From VAZQ01 sp050725815 (GTDB taxonomy: Bacteria; Pseudomonadota; Alphaproteobacteria; Rhizobiales; Xanthobacteraceae), in assembly GCA_050725815.1 (NCBI GenBank), contig JBOHIG010000378.1, positions 1 through 15,246 on the forward strand: a DNA stretch of 15,246 nucleotides. Direction: 5' to 3'. The stretch's first letter is position 1. Every line of letters begins with the position of its first letter. The notes under the pieces were generated by a model, which did not search any database, had not been told where the DNA came from, and saw only the letters and a list, made by a program, of their open reading frames with translations. Shown here one piece after another: positions 1 to 6,685 of this stretch. The position numbers were made by a program, and so were the translations under genes.

Positions 1-6
1 CCCCAA

Positions 7-29
7 CCCTCTCCCCTCCGGGGAGAGGG
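7..29. repeat. Perfect 10-bp palindrome downstream of the ABC operon
   Basis: The arms CCCTCTCCCC (7-16) and GGGGAGAGGG (20-29) pair perfectly around a 3-base loop. The element lies about 70 bases past the stop of the ABC ATPase gene, so it could help end or stabilise that transcript, but no T-run follows on the minus strand. It resembles the C-rich/G-rich palindromes scattered between genes in many Hyphomicrobiales genomes. I call it a repeat rather than a proven terminator. Confidence 0.55.
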
Positions 30-99
30 AGCACGCCGAGTTCGTGGCACCGACTCGCGCTCCAGACAATCAGCAGACATCGCGGATCAGCATTTCTAG

Positions 100-1047
100 T
101 CATCCCGTCGCGATGGATTGCCGGAAGCCCGGTAATGACGCTGCGGGTGTGGCGTGGCCATCAGTCTCGGTCGGGATCGCCGTCACCGGCGCGCCCGGGC
201 GCACCACCGGCGGGTGGCGGCGGTCGAAGCCGCTGTCCTTCATGTCCTCGGCGAAATTCTTCGAGCGCGTCACCAGGAAGTCGATGATGTGGTTGCGCAC
301 GCCGTAATAGAGCGGGTGGCGGTGGAAGTCGTTGCGCTTCCTATCCTTCGGCAGCGGGTTCTCGACGATCTCGGCCAGCACGGCGTCCGGGCCGTTCGAC
401 ATCATCACGATGCGGTCGGCGAGGTAGATCGCCTCGTCGACGTCGTGCGTGATCATGAACACGGTCTGCCCGGTGGTGGTGCAGATGCGGCGCACCTCGT
501 CCTGCAGCGTGCCGCGGGTGAGCGCGTCGAGCGCGGAGAACGGCTCGTCCATCAGCATGATCTTGGGCTCGATCGAGAGCGCGCGCGCGATGCCGACGCG
601 CTGTTTCATGCCGCCGGAGAGCTCGGCCGGGCGCTTCCCCTCGGCGCCGGAGAGGCCGACGAGGTCGATGAACTTTTTCGCCTGCGCCTCCTGCGCGGCG
701 CGCGACCGGCGCGGCCATTTCGACGACACCGCGTAGACGACGTTGCCGAGCACCGTGCGCCACGGCAACAGCGCGTGGCTCTGGAAGATGACGGCGCGGT
801 CGATCGAGGGGCCCTCGATGCCCTGCCCGTCGACGATCACGGCGCCTTCCGACGGCGCGTCGAGGCCGGCGAGGATGTTGAGCACGGTGGTCTTGCCGCA
901 GCCGGAATGGCCGATGATGCAGGTGAACTCGCCGCGCTGCATCGACAGCCACAGGTCCTGGAACACCGTGGTCGCGCCGCCGCCCGGCGCCGGGAAGCGC
1001 TTGGTGATGCCTTCGATGGAGATGAATTTGTCGGCAGGCTTGGTCAT
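100..1047 (-). CDS. ABC transporter ATP-binding protein, nitrate/sulfonate/taurine type
   Basis: This is the 315-residue cytoplasmic ATPase of an import system; it hydrolyses ATP to drive uptake by the permease encoded just upstream. Visible motifs in order are Walker A GHSGCGKT (about 46-53), the Q-loop in IFQSHALLPW (Q89), the signature LSGGMKQR (143-150), Walker B IMLMDEP (163-169) with catalytic Glu, and the switch His201 in ITHDVDEA. LLPWRTVLGNV after the Q-loop is typical of NrtD/SsuB/TauB proteins. A tail of about 60 residues beyond the ATPase core is rich in Pro, Arg and Thr and is longer than in SsuB/TauB. The start has GAGG five bases upstream. The gene follows the permease stop by 7 bases, so the two are co-transcribed. 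The transported substrate cannot be fixed from this subunit. Confidence 0.95.
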   Translation of the reverse strand: MTKPADKFISIEGITKRFPAPGGGATTVFQDLWLSMQRGEFTCIIGHSGCGKTTVLNILAGLDAPSEGAVIVDGQGIEGPSIDRAVIFQSHALLPWRTVLGNVVYAVSSKWPRRSRAAQEAQAKKFIDLVGLSGAEGKRPAELSGGMKQRVGIARALSIEPKIMLMDEPFSALDALTRGTLQDEVRRICTTTGQTVFMITHDVDEAIYLADRIVMMSNGPDAVLAEIVENPLPKDRKRNDFHRHPLYYGVRNHIIDFLVTRSKNFAEDMKDSGFDRRHPPVVRPGAPVTAIPTETDGHATPAASLPGFRQSIATG

Positions 1048-1054
1048 TGGCGCC

Positions 1055-1894
1055 TCACTCCGGGAAGGTGACCATGCGGGCGAGGCGCGCCAGCATCTGG
1101 TCGAGCACCATGCCGACCAGGCCGATCAGCAGGATCGCGGTAATCACATTCGTTATCGACAAATTATTCCATTCATTCCAGACGAAGTAGCCAATGCCGG
1201 TTCCGCCCACGAGCATTTCGGCCGCCACGATCACCAGCCAGGCGATGCCGATGGAGATGCGCATACCGGTGAGGATGGTCGGCGCCGCCGCGGGCAGAAT
1301 GATGGTGAAAGCGCGACGGACGGTGCCGACTTCGAGCGTGCGCGCGACGTTGAGCCATTCGCGGCGCACGGAGGCGACGCCGAAAGCCGTGTTGACCATC
1401 ATCGGCCAGACCGCGCAGATGAAGATCACGAAGATCGACGACAGCGTCGAATCCCGGATGGTGTAGAGCGCGAGCGGCATCCAGGCGAGCGGCGAGATCG
1501 GCTTGAGCACCTGGATGAACGGATCAAGCGCCCGGCTCATCAACGGCGACATGCCGATGAGGAAGCCGATCGGGATCGCAAAGGCGACCGCCAGCAGGTA
1601 GCCAACCGCGACGCGAGCGATGGAATAGCCGAGCTGAATGCCGACGCCCTTGTCGTTCGGGCCTCTGTCGTAGAACGGCTGCCGGACATGCTCCCAGACC
1701 TTCGCGCCGACCTCAAGCGGGCCGGGCATCGCCGATTTGCCCTGCGTCGCCTGCGCGCCGAGGAGCTTGGCGTATTCCGGGTCCATCTGCGCCACCTGTC
1801 CGGCGCCGCGGGTGGCGACGTGCCAGGCCAGCGCGAACGCGATGAAGATCGCGACCGAGACGACAGCCGCGCGGGCTGTGATAGAGAGGTTCAT
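1055..1894 (-). CDS. ABC transporter permease, NrtB/SsuC type
   Basis: This is a 279-residue inner-membrane permease of the nitrate/sulfonate/taurine family. The N-terminus has one hydrophobic segment (about residues 8-27). A soluble stretch of about 60 residues follows, of the kind seen in NrtB-like permeases, and then several more membrane segments. The ATPase-contacting EAA-like loop is visible as VARTLEVGTVRRAF, followed by IILPAAAPTILTGMR and AWLVIVAAEML, the usual signature of this family. GGGAG lies eight bases upstream of the ATG. It is the second gene of the operon; an 88-base gap holding a palindrome separates it from the binding-protein gene. That gap could lower permease levels relative to the binding protein, as is common for ABC importers, but this is inference. 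Confidence 0.93.
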   Translation of the reverse strand: MNLSITARAAVVSVAIFIAFALAWHVATRGAGQVAQMDPEYAKLLGAQATQGKSAMPGPLEVGAKVWEHVRQPFYDRGPNDKGVGIQLGYSIARVAVGYLLAVAFAIPIGFLIGMSPLMSRALDPFIQVLKPISPLAWMPLALYTIRDSTLSSIFVIFICAVWPMMVNTAFGVASVRREWLNVARTLEVGTVRRAFTIILPAAAPTILTGMRISIGIAWLVIVAAEMLVGGTGIGYFVWNEWNNLSITNVITAILLIGLVGMVLDQMLARLARMVTFPE

Positions 1895-1909
1895 GATACG
1901 CGCTCCCGG

Positions 1910-1931
1910 CCTCCCCCCGGCAGGGGGGAGG
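1910..1931. repeat. Perfect 9-bp palindrome between the binding-protein and permease genes
   Basis: CCTCCCCCC (1910-1918) and GGGGGGAGG (1923-1931) pair around a GGCA loop, in the 88-base gap after the binding-protein stop. No T-run follows in the transcribed (minus) direction, so a full terminator is unlikely. It could protect the 3' end of the upstream message or cause partial termination. On the minus strand the permease ribosome-binding site (GGGAG, 1903-1907) is only two bases beyond the second arm, so folding could also affect permease translation. Its style matches the palindrome at the window start. Confidence 0.6.
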
Positions 1932-1982
1932 ATGAAGGGAGTGCGTGTGGTGGATGGTGGACGCCCGGCGCGTGCATCATCG

Positions 1983-3371
1983 TTATGCCGTCTTCTTGAT
2001 CTTGAAGCTCTTGACGTAGTCCTCGGGCTTTGCGGGATCGAAGGGCTTGCCCATCACCACGAAGCTCTTTGACGTCTCATTCGGTGGAGTGAGGCCGAGC
2101 TCCTGCATCAGCTTGGCGGTGCCGGTCGCGAGATAGACGTCCTTGGCGACCTTGGCGTAGTTGACCTCGCCCTTGATCTGGCCCCAGCGCTTCATCTGGG
2201 TCATGATCCAGACCGCGAACGACTCCCAGGGGAACGGATCGAAATCGATACGGTCGGGGACCCGCTGCACCTTGCCAAGACCGTCGGCGAAGGTGCCGCT
2301 CAGCACCTGCTCCACCACCGTCACCGGTTGGTTGAGGTAGTTCGCCGGCGCGATCGCGGCCGCGATCTGCTTGCGGTTCTCCGGCTTGTGCGCAAAGGCG
2401 GCCGCGTCGACGATGGACTTCACGAGCGCGGCGTAGGTGTTCGGCATCTCGGTGACGAACTCGCGCGAGATCGCGAACGCGCAGCATGGATGTCGCTCGA
2501 AGATGTTCTTCGACAGGATGTGGATGAACCCGACGCCGTCATAGACGGCGCGCTGGTTCATCGGATCGGGTCCGAGATAGCCATCGAGATTGCCGGCGCG
2601 CAGGTTCGCCACCATCTCCGCCGGCGGCACGGATCGGATCTGGATATCCTTGTCGGGATCGATGCCATGCTCGGCAACGTAGTAGCGCAACAGGTAATTG
2701 TGCATCGAGTAGTCGAACGGCACCGCGAACTTGAATCCCTTCCAGGATTTCGGGTCGCGCTTGTCCTTGTGCTTCATGGCAAGCGTGATCGCCTGACCGT
2801 TGATGTTCTCCACCGCCGGCATCGTGTAGGGGATCGGGCGCGAGCCAGCACCCATGCTGATCGCGATCGGCATCGGCGAGAGCATGTGGGCGGCGTCGTA
2901 TTCCTTGTTGATGGTCTTGTCGCGGATCACCGCCCACCCGGAGGTCTTGATCACGTCGACGTTGAGGCCGTGCCGGGCGTAGAAGCCCATCGGCTGCGCC
3001 ATGATGATCGGCGTGCCGCAGGTGATCGGGATGAAGCCGACCTTGAGGTCCTTCTTCTCGATTTTGCTGCCTTGCGCGAATACGTCGGTCGCTGTTGCGA
3101 GCGGGAAGAACTGCGAGATCGCCGCCAGCGCGGTCGAGGCGCCGACGGATTGCAGGAAGGCGCGGCGCGCGGCGTCCTTCGGAAACACCGCCCGCATCAC
3201 CGCTGAAGCGACGACGCCTTCATAACGCTTGTCCTCGCCGTCGATTGCCGCACATTCGAGCTGCGCGGTCGATGCGCGGTCGTGATCATCCTGACTGGCA
3301 TGAAAGCCACAGCTGCAGCCCGACCGGTTCAGACGGCGCTTCGGGTCGAAAGGATTGGCGAACATTGACAT
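1983..3371 (-). CDS. ABC transporter substrate-binding protein, NrtA/CmpA-SsuA family, Tat-exported
   Basis: This periplasmic binding protein captures the substrate for the ABC importer encoded downstream. From the chosen ATG it has 462 residues. Residues 1-65 are an unusual cytoplasmic-type extension containing CSCGFH (Cys19, Cys21, His24) and His30. A Tat signal ARRAFLQS (about 68-75) follows, with a hydrophobic stretch ending at VFAQ (about 100). The mature part starts at KKDLKVGFIPITCGTPIIMA, typical of the NrtA/CmpA-like fold, and includes YDAAHMLSPMPIAISMG and LRAGNLDGYLGPDP. The start at 3371 is preferred over an in-frame ATG at 3386 because GGAG stands nine bases before it, whereas the upstream ATG has no good site. 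Nitrate, nitrite, cyanate or a sulfonate are possible ligands. No nitrate-assimilation genes adjoin, so I leave the substrate open. Confidence 0.92.
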   Translation of the reverse strand: MSMFANPFDPKRRLNRSGCSCGFHASQDDHDRASTAQLECAAIDGEDKRYEGVVASAVMRAVFPKDAARRAFLQSVGASTALAAISQFFPLATATDVFAQGSKIEKKDLKVGFIPITCGTPIIMAQPMGFYARHGLNVDVIKTSGWAVIRDKTINKEYDAAHMLSPMPIAISMGAGSRPIPYTMPAVENINGQAITLAMKHKDKRDPKSWKGFKFAVPFDYSMHNYLLRYYVAEHGIDPDKDIQIRSVPPAEMVANLRAGNLDGYLGPDPMNQRAVYDGVGFIHILSKNIFERHPCCAFAISREFVTEMPNTYAALVKSIVDAAAFAHKPENRKQIAAAIAPANYLNQPVTVVEQVLSGTFADGLGKVQRVPDRIDFDPFPWESFAVWIMTQMKRWGQIKGEVNYAKVAKDVYLATGTAKLMQELGLTPPNETSKSFVVMGKPFDPAKPEDYVKSFKIKKTA

Positions 3372-3380
3372 GGTGGCGCA

Positions 3381-3384
3381 CTCC
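3381..3384 (-). promoter_or_regulatory. Shine-Dalgarno site deciding the binding-protein start
   Basis: GGAG on the minus strand lies nine bases before the ATG at 3371. The competing ATG at 3386 has only mixed C/G sequence upstream. The site is inside the 3' arm of the hairpin at 3381-3423. Confidence 0.6.
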
Positions 3385-3423
3385 ATCGTTGTGCCGGGGC
3401 CCGGACCGGCAGGCGCGATGGAG
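3381..3423 (-). promoter_or_regulatory. Potential leader hairpin that would hide the ribosome-binding site
   Basis: In the minus-strand RNA, CUCCAUCG (3416-3423) can pair perfectly with CGAUGGAG (3381-3388). An inner stem GCCGG/CCGGC (3406-3410 with 3393-3397) stacks inside. The 3' arm contains the GGAG that serves the binding-protein start at 3371, and also the alternative ATG at 3386. If formed, the structure would block translation initiation, so it could be a translational control element. The base pairing is seen directly; the regulatory role is inference. Confidence 0.4.
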
Positions 3424-3468
3424 TTTGCAATGGCCGTGCCAACAGCCGCGCCGCTCCACAGACTGTGA

Positions 3469-3498
3469 TTTATGCTTTGTTTGTCAGCATATTGTCGA
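3469..3498 (-). promoter_or_regulatory. Candidate sigma-70-type promoter of the ABC operon
   Basis: On the minus strand TCGACA (3493-3498; five of six matches to TTGACA) and CATAAA (3469-3474; four of six to TATAAT) are separated by 18 bases in a locally A+T-rich patch. Transcription would start near 3462, giving a leader of about 90 bases that includes the hairpin at 3381-3423. GACAA occurs twice here, 12-13 bases apart, which could be an activator site. No experimental support is available. Confidence 0.35.
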
Positions 3499-3619
3499 TT
3501 GACGACGAGGCGCGGCCGCCTGTTTGTTGGGCAGGCGCTGAAGATTCAATCAAACCGCAACAGCGACGTGATGAATTTCTCATCATGCGTGGCTGCAAAT
3601 GCATGCGGCAGGTCCGCCA

Positions 3620-3644
3620 GCGCAGCGCAAGCGACGCGCTGCGC
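3620..3644 (-). terminator. Hairpin after the three-paralogue operon, possible terminator
   Basis: GCGCAGCG (3620-3627) and CGCTGCGC (3637-3644) form a perfect 8-bp stem with a 9-base loop, about 47-70 bases beyond the stop of the last paralogue on the minus strand. No T-run follows, so if it terminates transcription it is not a textbook intrinsic terminator. Confidence 0.35.
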
Positions 3645-3690
3645 ATATCTTAACCCGGACCGACGCCCGCTTTGACGTAACCGCTGTCGT

Positions 3691-4293
3691 TCAGTTCGGT
3701 CGAATGTCGCCACGGCCGACATTGACGCGCGACGCTTCCAGCGAGCCATCGGGCATCTTCAGCGCTCTGGTGATGGCGACGTAGGCGCCAGGCTTGAGCT
3801 CGCTGCGGGCACCGACGACATACGCCATGATCACGGCATCCTGGCCGATGACGATCCGCTGCTCGCCGGCCTTATATTTGACGCGCACCACGTGACCCTC
3901 AACGCCGGCCACCGTGGTCGCAACCGTTGCGTTGGTCATGGTGGTGCCGGGCCTGTTCCATGGCCGGTGGCCTTCGCCGGTGCCGCGCTGGGTCTCAGCA
4001 AAGATCATGACGCGGATCGCTTTCTGGCTACCGTCGGCCTGCGGCATCGCGCCTACACCGATGAAGGAGCCCGGCCTGATGTCGGCCAGCGTCGCACGGA
4101 CGACCCCGAAGATGCTGGCCTTCGGCCTGAGTATCACCTTGGCGTCGCCACCCTTGGCCTGCTTGACAATGATCGTTGCGCCGTCGACGCTCGCGATCTG
4201 CCCGACCACCCGGACCGTCTGCTTCTGCTCGGCGTGTGCCGACACGATTGCAAGCGCGCCCGCGGCGACCGCGGCGGTGAGAAGCCTCGTCAT
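3691..4293 (-). CDS. Small exported two-repeat protein, paralogue 3 (last of the cluster)
   Basis: I do not recognise a named family with confidence; the repeats are reminiscent of DUF5666-type small beta domains. The 200-residue product has a Sec-type signal peptide (about 1-21, ending AHA) and should be periplasmic or secreted. Residues 26-98 and 125-192 are two copies of the same repeat: each has a V-x-G start, an alanine-rich middle, a (D/S)-x-(R/K)PG turn and DGS followed by A-x-RV. They are joined by RGTGEGHRPW (103-112) and PGTTMTNATV. The protein has no Cys, and few candidate catalytic residues outside the linker. GGGAGG lies seven bases before the ATG. It follows paralogue 2 by 61 bases in one likely operon. 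Its central DNA is about 90% identical to that of paralogue 2. Confidence 0.85.
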   Translation of the reverse strand: MTRLLTAAVAAGALAIVSAHAEQKQTVRVVGQIASVDGATIIVKQAKGGDAKVILRPKASIFGVVRATLADIRPGSFIGVGAMPQADGSQKAIRVMIFAETQRGTGEGHRPWNRPGTTMTNATVATTVAGVEGHVVRVKYKAGEQRIVIGQDAVIMAYVVGARSELKPGAYVAITRALKMPDGSLEASRVNVGRGDIRPN

Positions 4294-4354
4294 TGATTAT
4301 CCTCCCAAAAAACTCCGTGCGCCTTGCAGCGCCTGCATGCTCGCCCGGGAATGG

Positions 4355-4957
4355 TCAGGGGATGTAATCGCCACGACCAATATTGACGCGAGCGGTCTCC
4401 AGCATTCCGTCGGCCGATTTCTTCGCCGCCGGAATCGTGATTGCTGCGCCGACCTTCAGGTCGGTTTTACTGCCCGGAATGTTGGCGAGGATGAGCGCGT
4501 CGGGCCCGATGATGATCTTTTGCGTGCCGCCCTTGTATTTGACCGTCAAGACCTGGCCGTCGACGCTCTTGACCTGGGTATCGACGGTCGCATTGGTCAT
4601 GGTAGTGCCGGGCTTATTCCAGGGCCGATGGCCTTCGCCGGTGCCGCGCTGAATTTCCGGGAAGATCATGACGCGGATCGCCTTCTGGCTGCCGTCGGCC
4701 TGCGGCATCGCGCCAACGCCGATGAAGGAGCCCGGCCTGATGTCGGCCAGCGTCGCCTTGCCGACTGTCATGATCACAGCTTTGAGCGTCAGATTGACTT
4801 TGACTTTGCCGCCGCCCTTGGCCTGGGCGACGATGACGGCCGAGCTCTCGACCCCATCGATCTTGCCTTTGACGAGTTGCGTCTGCGGCTTTTGCGCCAG
4901 CGCCGACGACAGTACGATCGTCGCAGCGAAGGTCGCAGTGATCACTGTCCTCAACAT
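4355..4957 (-). CDS. Small exported two-repeat protein, paralogue 2
   Basis: This 200-residue product is homologous along its length to its neighbours. It has a signal peptide (about 1-21, TATFAATIVLSSALAQ), a first repeat with ATLADIRPGSFIGVGAMPQADG identical to paralogue 3, the linker QRGTGEGHRPWN and PGTTMTNATV, then a second repeat ending RVNIGRGDYIP. The start is set at 4957 because GGGAGG stands seven bases before it; a longer frame reaching 4993 would overlap the upstream stop and have no such site. It sits 32 bases after paralogue 1. Function is unknown; an exported binding or structural role is the most I would infer from the signal peptide and duplicated beta-rich repeat. Confidence 0.87.
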   Translation of the reverse strand: MLRTVITATFAATIVLSSALAQKPQTQLVKGKIDGVESSAVIVAQAKGGGKVKVNLTLKAVIMTVGKATLADIRPGSFIGVGAMPQADGSQKAIRVMIFPEIQRGTGEGHRPWNKPGTTMTNATVDTQVKSVDGQVLTVKYKGGTQKIIIGPDALILANIPGSKTDLKVGAAITIPAAKKSADGMLETARVNIGRGDYIP

Positions 4958-4964
4958 GATGCTT

Positions 4965-4970
4965 CCTCCC
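4965..4970 (-). promoter_or_regulatory. Shine-Dalgarno site fixing the start of paralogue 2
   Basis: GGGAGG (within GGGAGGAAG) lies seven bases before the ATG at 4957. All three paralogues share this strong site, which argues for the shorter starts and for co-duplication of the leader. Confidence 0.75.
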
Positions 4971-4989
4971 GAATACTGGTTGGCGATGT

Positions 4990-5631
4990 TCACATCGGTG
5001 GCACGACCCCGTCGCGTCCGTAACTAACGGTCGGGGCATTAATCGTGCCGTCGGGGTTCTTGGTGGCGTTGTTCAGCATGACGCGCAGCCCGGACTTGAG
5101 CTCCTTGCGGTCGCCGGGGAGATACCGGACGATAACGGTCCTCGCCGTCACGATGACCTTCTTCTGGTCGATCTTGTCGCCTTGCTTGTAACGAACCGTT
5201 ATGACCTGCCCGTCGGTGCCGGCGACCGTCGTCTCGATGGCGGCATTGGTCATGGTGCTGCCAGGCTGCAGGTCCCACGGCCGGTGGCCCTCACCGGTGC
5301 CGCGCTGCTTGGGCTGGAAGATGTGGATCGCAACCGCGCGCTGGCCGCCGTCGGCCTGCGGCATGGCGGTAACGCCAATATAGGTGTCGGGCTTGAGATC
5401 GGCGAGCGACGCTTTCACCATCGCGGTCAGCCGTACCTTGTCTGCCATCTTGACCTTCAGATTGGCGCCTTCACGCGACTTCACGTCGAGCATCTGACCG
5501 TCGATCTTCTCGATCGTACCACGGATGCGGATTTTCTGCTGCGTCCCTTTCTGCGCCGCAGCGGCGATGGATGCCGCCGCGACGATTGTGACCCCGACGG
5601 CCACAAACACGTAGCGTGATAACGTCCTCAT
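4990..5631 (-). CDS. Small exported two-repeat protein, paralogue 1 (first of the cluster)
   Basis: This 213-residue product is the most divergent of the three paralogues. It has a signal peptide (about 1-26, VAVGVTIVAAASIAAAAQ) and a first repeat starting IRGTIEKIDG with ASLADLKPDTYIGVTAMPQADG. The linker is QRGTGEGHRPWD followed by LQPGSTMTNA. The second repeat has a short basic insert (KQGDKIDQKK), and the C-terminus is YGRDGVVPPM. The start at 5631 follows GGGAGG by six bases; the frame can be read further upstream to 5679 but without a site. It begins 88 bases after the aroE stop, so it may be read from aroE or from its own promoter. It may represent the older form from which the other two were copied; that order is inference from divergence. 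Confidence 0.86.
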   Translation of the reverse strand: MRTLSRYVFVAVGVTIVAAASIAAAAQKGTQQKIRIRGTIEKIDGQMLDVKSREGANLKVKMADKVRLTAMVKASLADLKPDTYIGVTAMPQADGGQRAVAIHIFQPKQRGTGEGHRPWDLQPGSTMTNAAIETTVAGTDGQVITVRYKQGDKIDQKKVIVTARTVIVRYLPGDRKELKSGLRVMLNNATKNPDGTINAPTVSYGRDGVVPPM

Positions 5632-5637
5632 CGGCTT

Positions 5638-5643
5638 CCTCCC
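5638..5643 (-). promoter_or_regulatory. Shine-Dalgarno site fixing the start of paralogue 1
   Basis: GGGAGG (within GGGAGGAAG) lies six bases before the ATG at 5631 and rules in favour of that start over the in-frame codon at 5679. Confidence 0.75.
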
Positions 5644-5719
5644 AGAAATGCGGCGGTGACGATCGGCCGGCGGTCCCATGTTAAACCCTCCGCCCGCAAT
5701 GGTATTCCCAAAACAGAGC

Positions 5720-6559
5720 CTAGATACGCGCGAGATCGGCCTCGACCAGTCCTCGCAATTCCGCCGTTACCATCGGCCGCGCGCCGAACCAGCGCTCGAA
5801 TCCGCCGACCGCCTGATGCAGCAACATCCCGAGACCGTCGACGGTGCGCAGGCCGCGCTCCCTGGCCGCAGCCAGCAGCGGGGTCTCCAGCGGCGCATAG
5901 ACGATGTCGGCGACGACCGCGCTTGCCGGCAGGCGGCCAACGTTGATCTCAAGCGGTGAATGCCCGGTCATGCCGAGCGAGGTCGCATTCACCAGCAGAC
6001 CCGCCGACGCCAGTAGTCCGCCGACCTCTTCCCAACGCAGCGGATGGATCCGCGCGCCAAATTGCTTGCGCAACGCCTGCGCGCGCTCGAAGCTGCGATT
6101 GGCGACATGGATGCGCTCGGTGCCACGCTCGATCAGCCCGAACACGATCGAACGCGCGGCCCCGCCCGCGCCCAGCACAGTCGCGGTTTGCAGCCCGCGG
6201 TCCCAGCCTGGCGCAGCCGCGTCGAGATTGTGCAGGAATCCATCGCAATCGGTATTGGTCGAACGCAGCGTGCGCCCATCGAGCCAAAAGGTATTCGCAG
6301 CGCCCACGGCCTTGGCGCGGGCGTCCGGATCGGACAGTTGCAGCGCGGCCTCCTTGTGTGGAACGGTGACGTTGGCGCCGACATAGCCGTGCTCGGCAAG
6401 GCGGGAAACGAAGTCCGCGAATTGTTGCGGTGGCACTGCTTCGCGCCGGTATTCGGCATCGAGGCCAAGCTGCTTGATCCAATAGTTGTGAATCAGCGGT
6501 GAGCGGGAATGCTCGACCGGCCAACCGATGACACACGCTGACTTCCGACCTGATGCCAT
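5720..6559 (-). CDS. aroE: Shikimate dehydrogenase (NADP+)
   Basis: AroE reduces 3-dehydroshikimate to shikimate with NADPH in the cytoplasmic pathway to chorismate and the aromatic amino acids. The 279-residue length is normal for the family. The substrate-binding serines are in EHSRSP (about 16-21). The catalytic lysine is in NVTVPHKEAA, and the substrate-binding Asn and catalytic Asp are in GAANTF and STNTDCDGF. The nucleotide loop is LGAGGAARS, followed by NRSFERA, where the Arg suits NADP preference. The C-terminal VDGLGMLLHQAVGGFERWFG is also typical. It is the first gene of a minus-strand run and is divergent from the ROK-like gene across 126 bases. The usual alphaproteobacterial neighbours (maf, coaE, dnaQ) are absent, so this copy sits in an uncommon context and may be a second aroE. 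Confidence 0.96.
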   Translation of the reverse strand: MASGRKSACVIGWPVEHSRSPLIHNYWIKQLGLDAEYRREAVPPQQFADFVSRLAEHGYVGANVTVPHKEAALQLSDPDARAKAVGAANTFWLDGRTLRSTNTDCDGFLHNLDAAAPGWDRGLQTATVLGAGGAARSIVFGLIERGTERIHVANRSFERAQALRKQFGARIHPLRWEEVGGLLASAGLLVNATSLGMTGHSPLEINVGRLPASAVVADIVYAPLETPLLAAARERGLRTVDGLGMLLHQAVGGFERWFGARPMVTAELRGLVEADLARI

Positions 6560-6685
6560 AGCTTCTTGAACGGTTTGCGGGCCGCGTCCTTAGCATAGCT
6601 TGGCGTATCGTGCAGAAGTTAAAGGCGCTTCAGCGGTGAAACTTTCGGCTTGATCATTCGTTGAGTCACGGCGCCGGGGATTCTC

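Larger units (their letters stand above)
3372..3690. other. Intergenic region upstream of the ABC operon
   Basis: No convincing gene is visible in these 319 bases. Small frames on both strands have no ribosome-binding site, no recognisable domain and no consistent coding bias. The region should hold the minus-strand promoter of the ABC operon (candidate at 3469-3498), a possible leader hairpin (3381-3423) and a hairpin after the three-paralogue operon (3620-3644). An A+T-rich patch at about 3465-3500, unlike the flanking GC-rich DNA, supports a promoter there. Confidence 0.6.

Noticed and set aside
154..1071. 305-codon plus-strand frame opposite the ATPase gene
   Set aside because: Antisense shadow with low-complexity Arg/His/Val composition; the minus-strand ATPase has every expected motif.
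1910..1931. Full intrinsic terminator inside the ABC operon
   Set aside because: The stem is strong but no T-run follows in the transcribed direction, and the downstream genes clearly belong to the same transporter.
743..1999. Long plus-strand frame opposite the permease and ATPase genes
   Set aside because: It is antisense to two clear ABC genes, full of His/Asp/Arg as expected for the complement of GC-rich coding DNA, and has no domain or ribosome-binding site.
2328..3206. 292-codon plus-strand frame opposite the binding-protein gene
   Set aside because: Antisense shadow of a recognisable NrtA-like gene, with no domain and the same biased composition.
3465..3675. Small plus-strand frames of 62-67 codons in the gap upstream of the ABC operon
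   Set aside because: They overlap each other in different frames, lack ribosome-binding sites and cover the likely promoter region.
3914..5023. 369-codon plus-strand frame across two of the exported paralogues
   Set aside because: It is antisense to the repeat-protein genes, and its apparent internal repeat merely mirrors their duplication.
3691..5679. Tandem paralogues as a CRISPR or mobile-element repeat
   Set aside because: Similarity is at protein level over whole genes with retained frames and ribosome-binding sites; no spacers, terminal repeats or transposase are seen.
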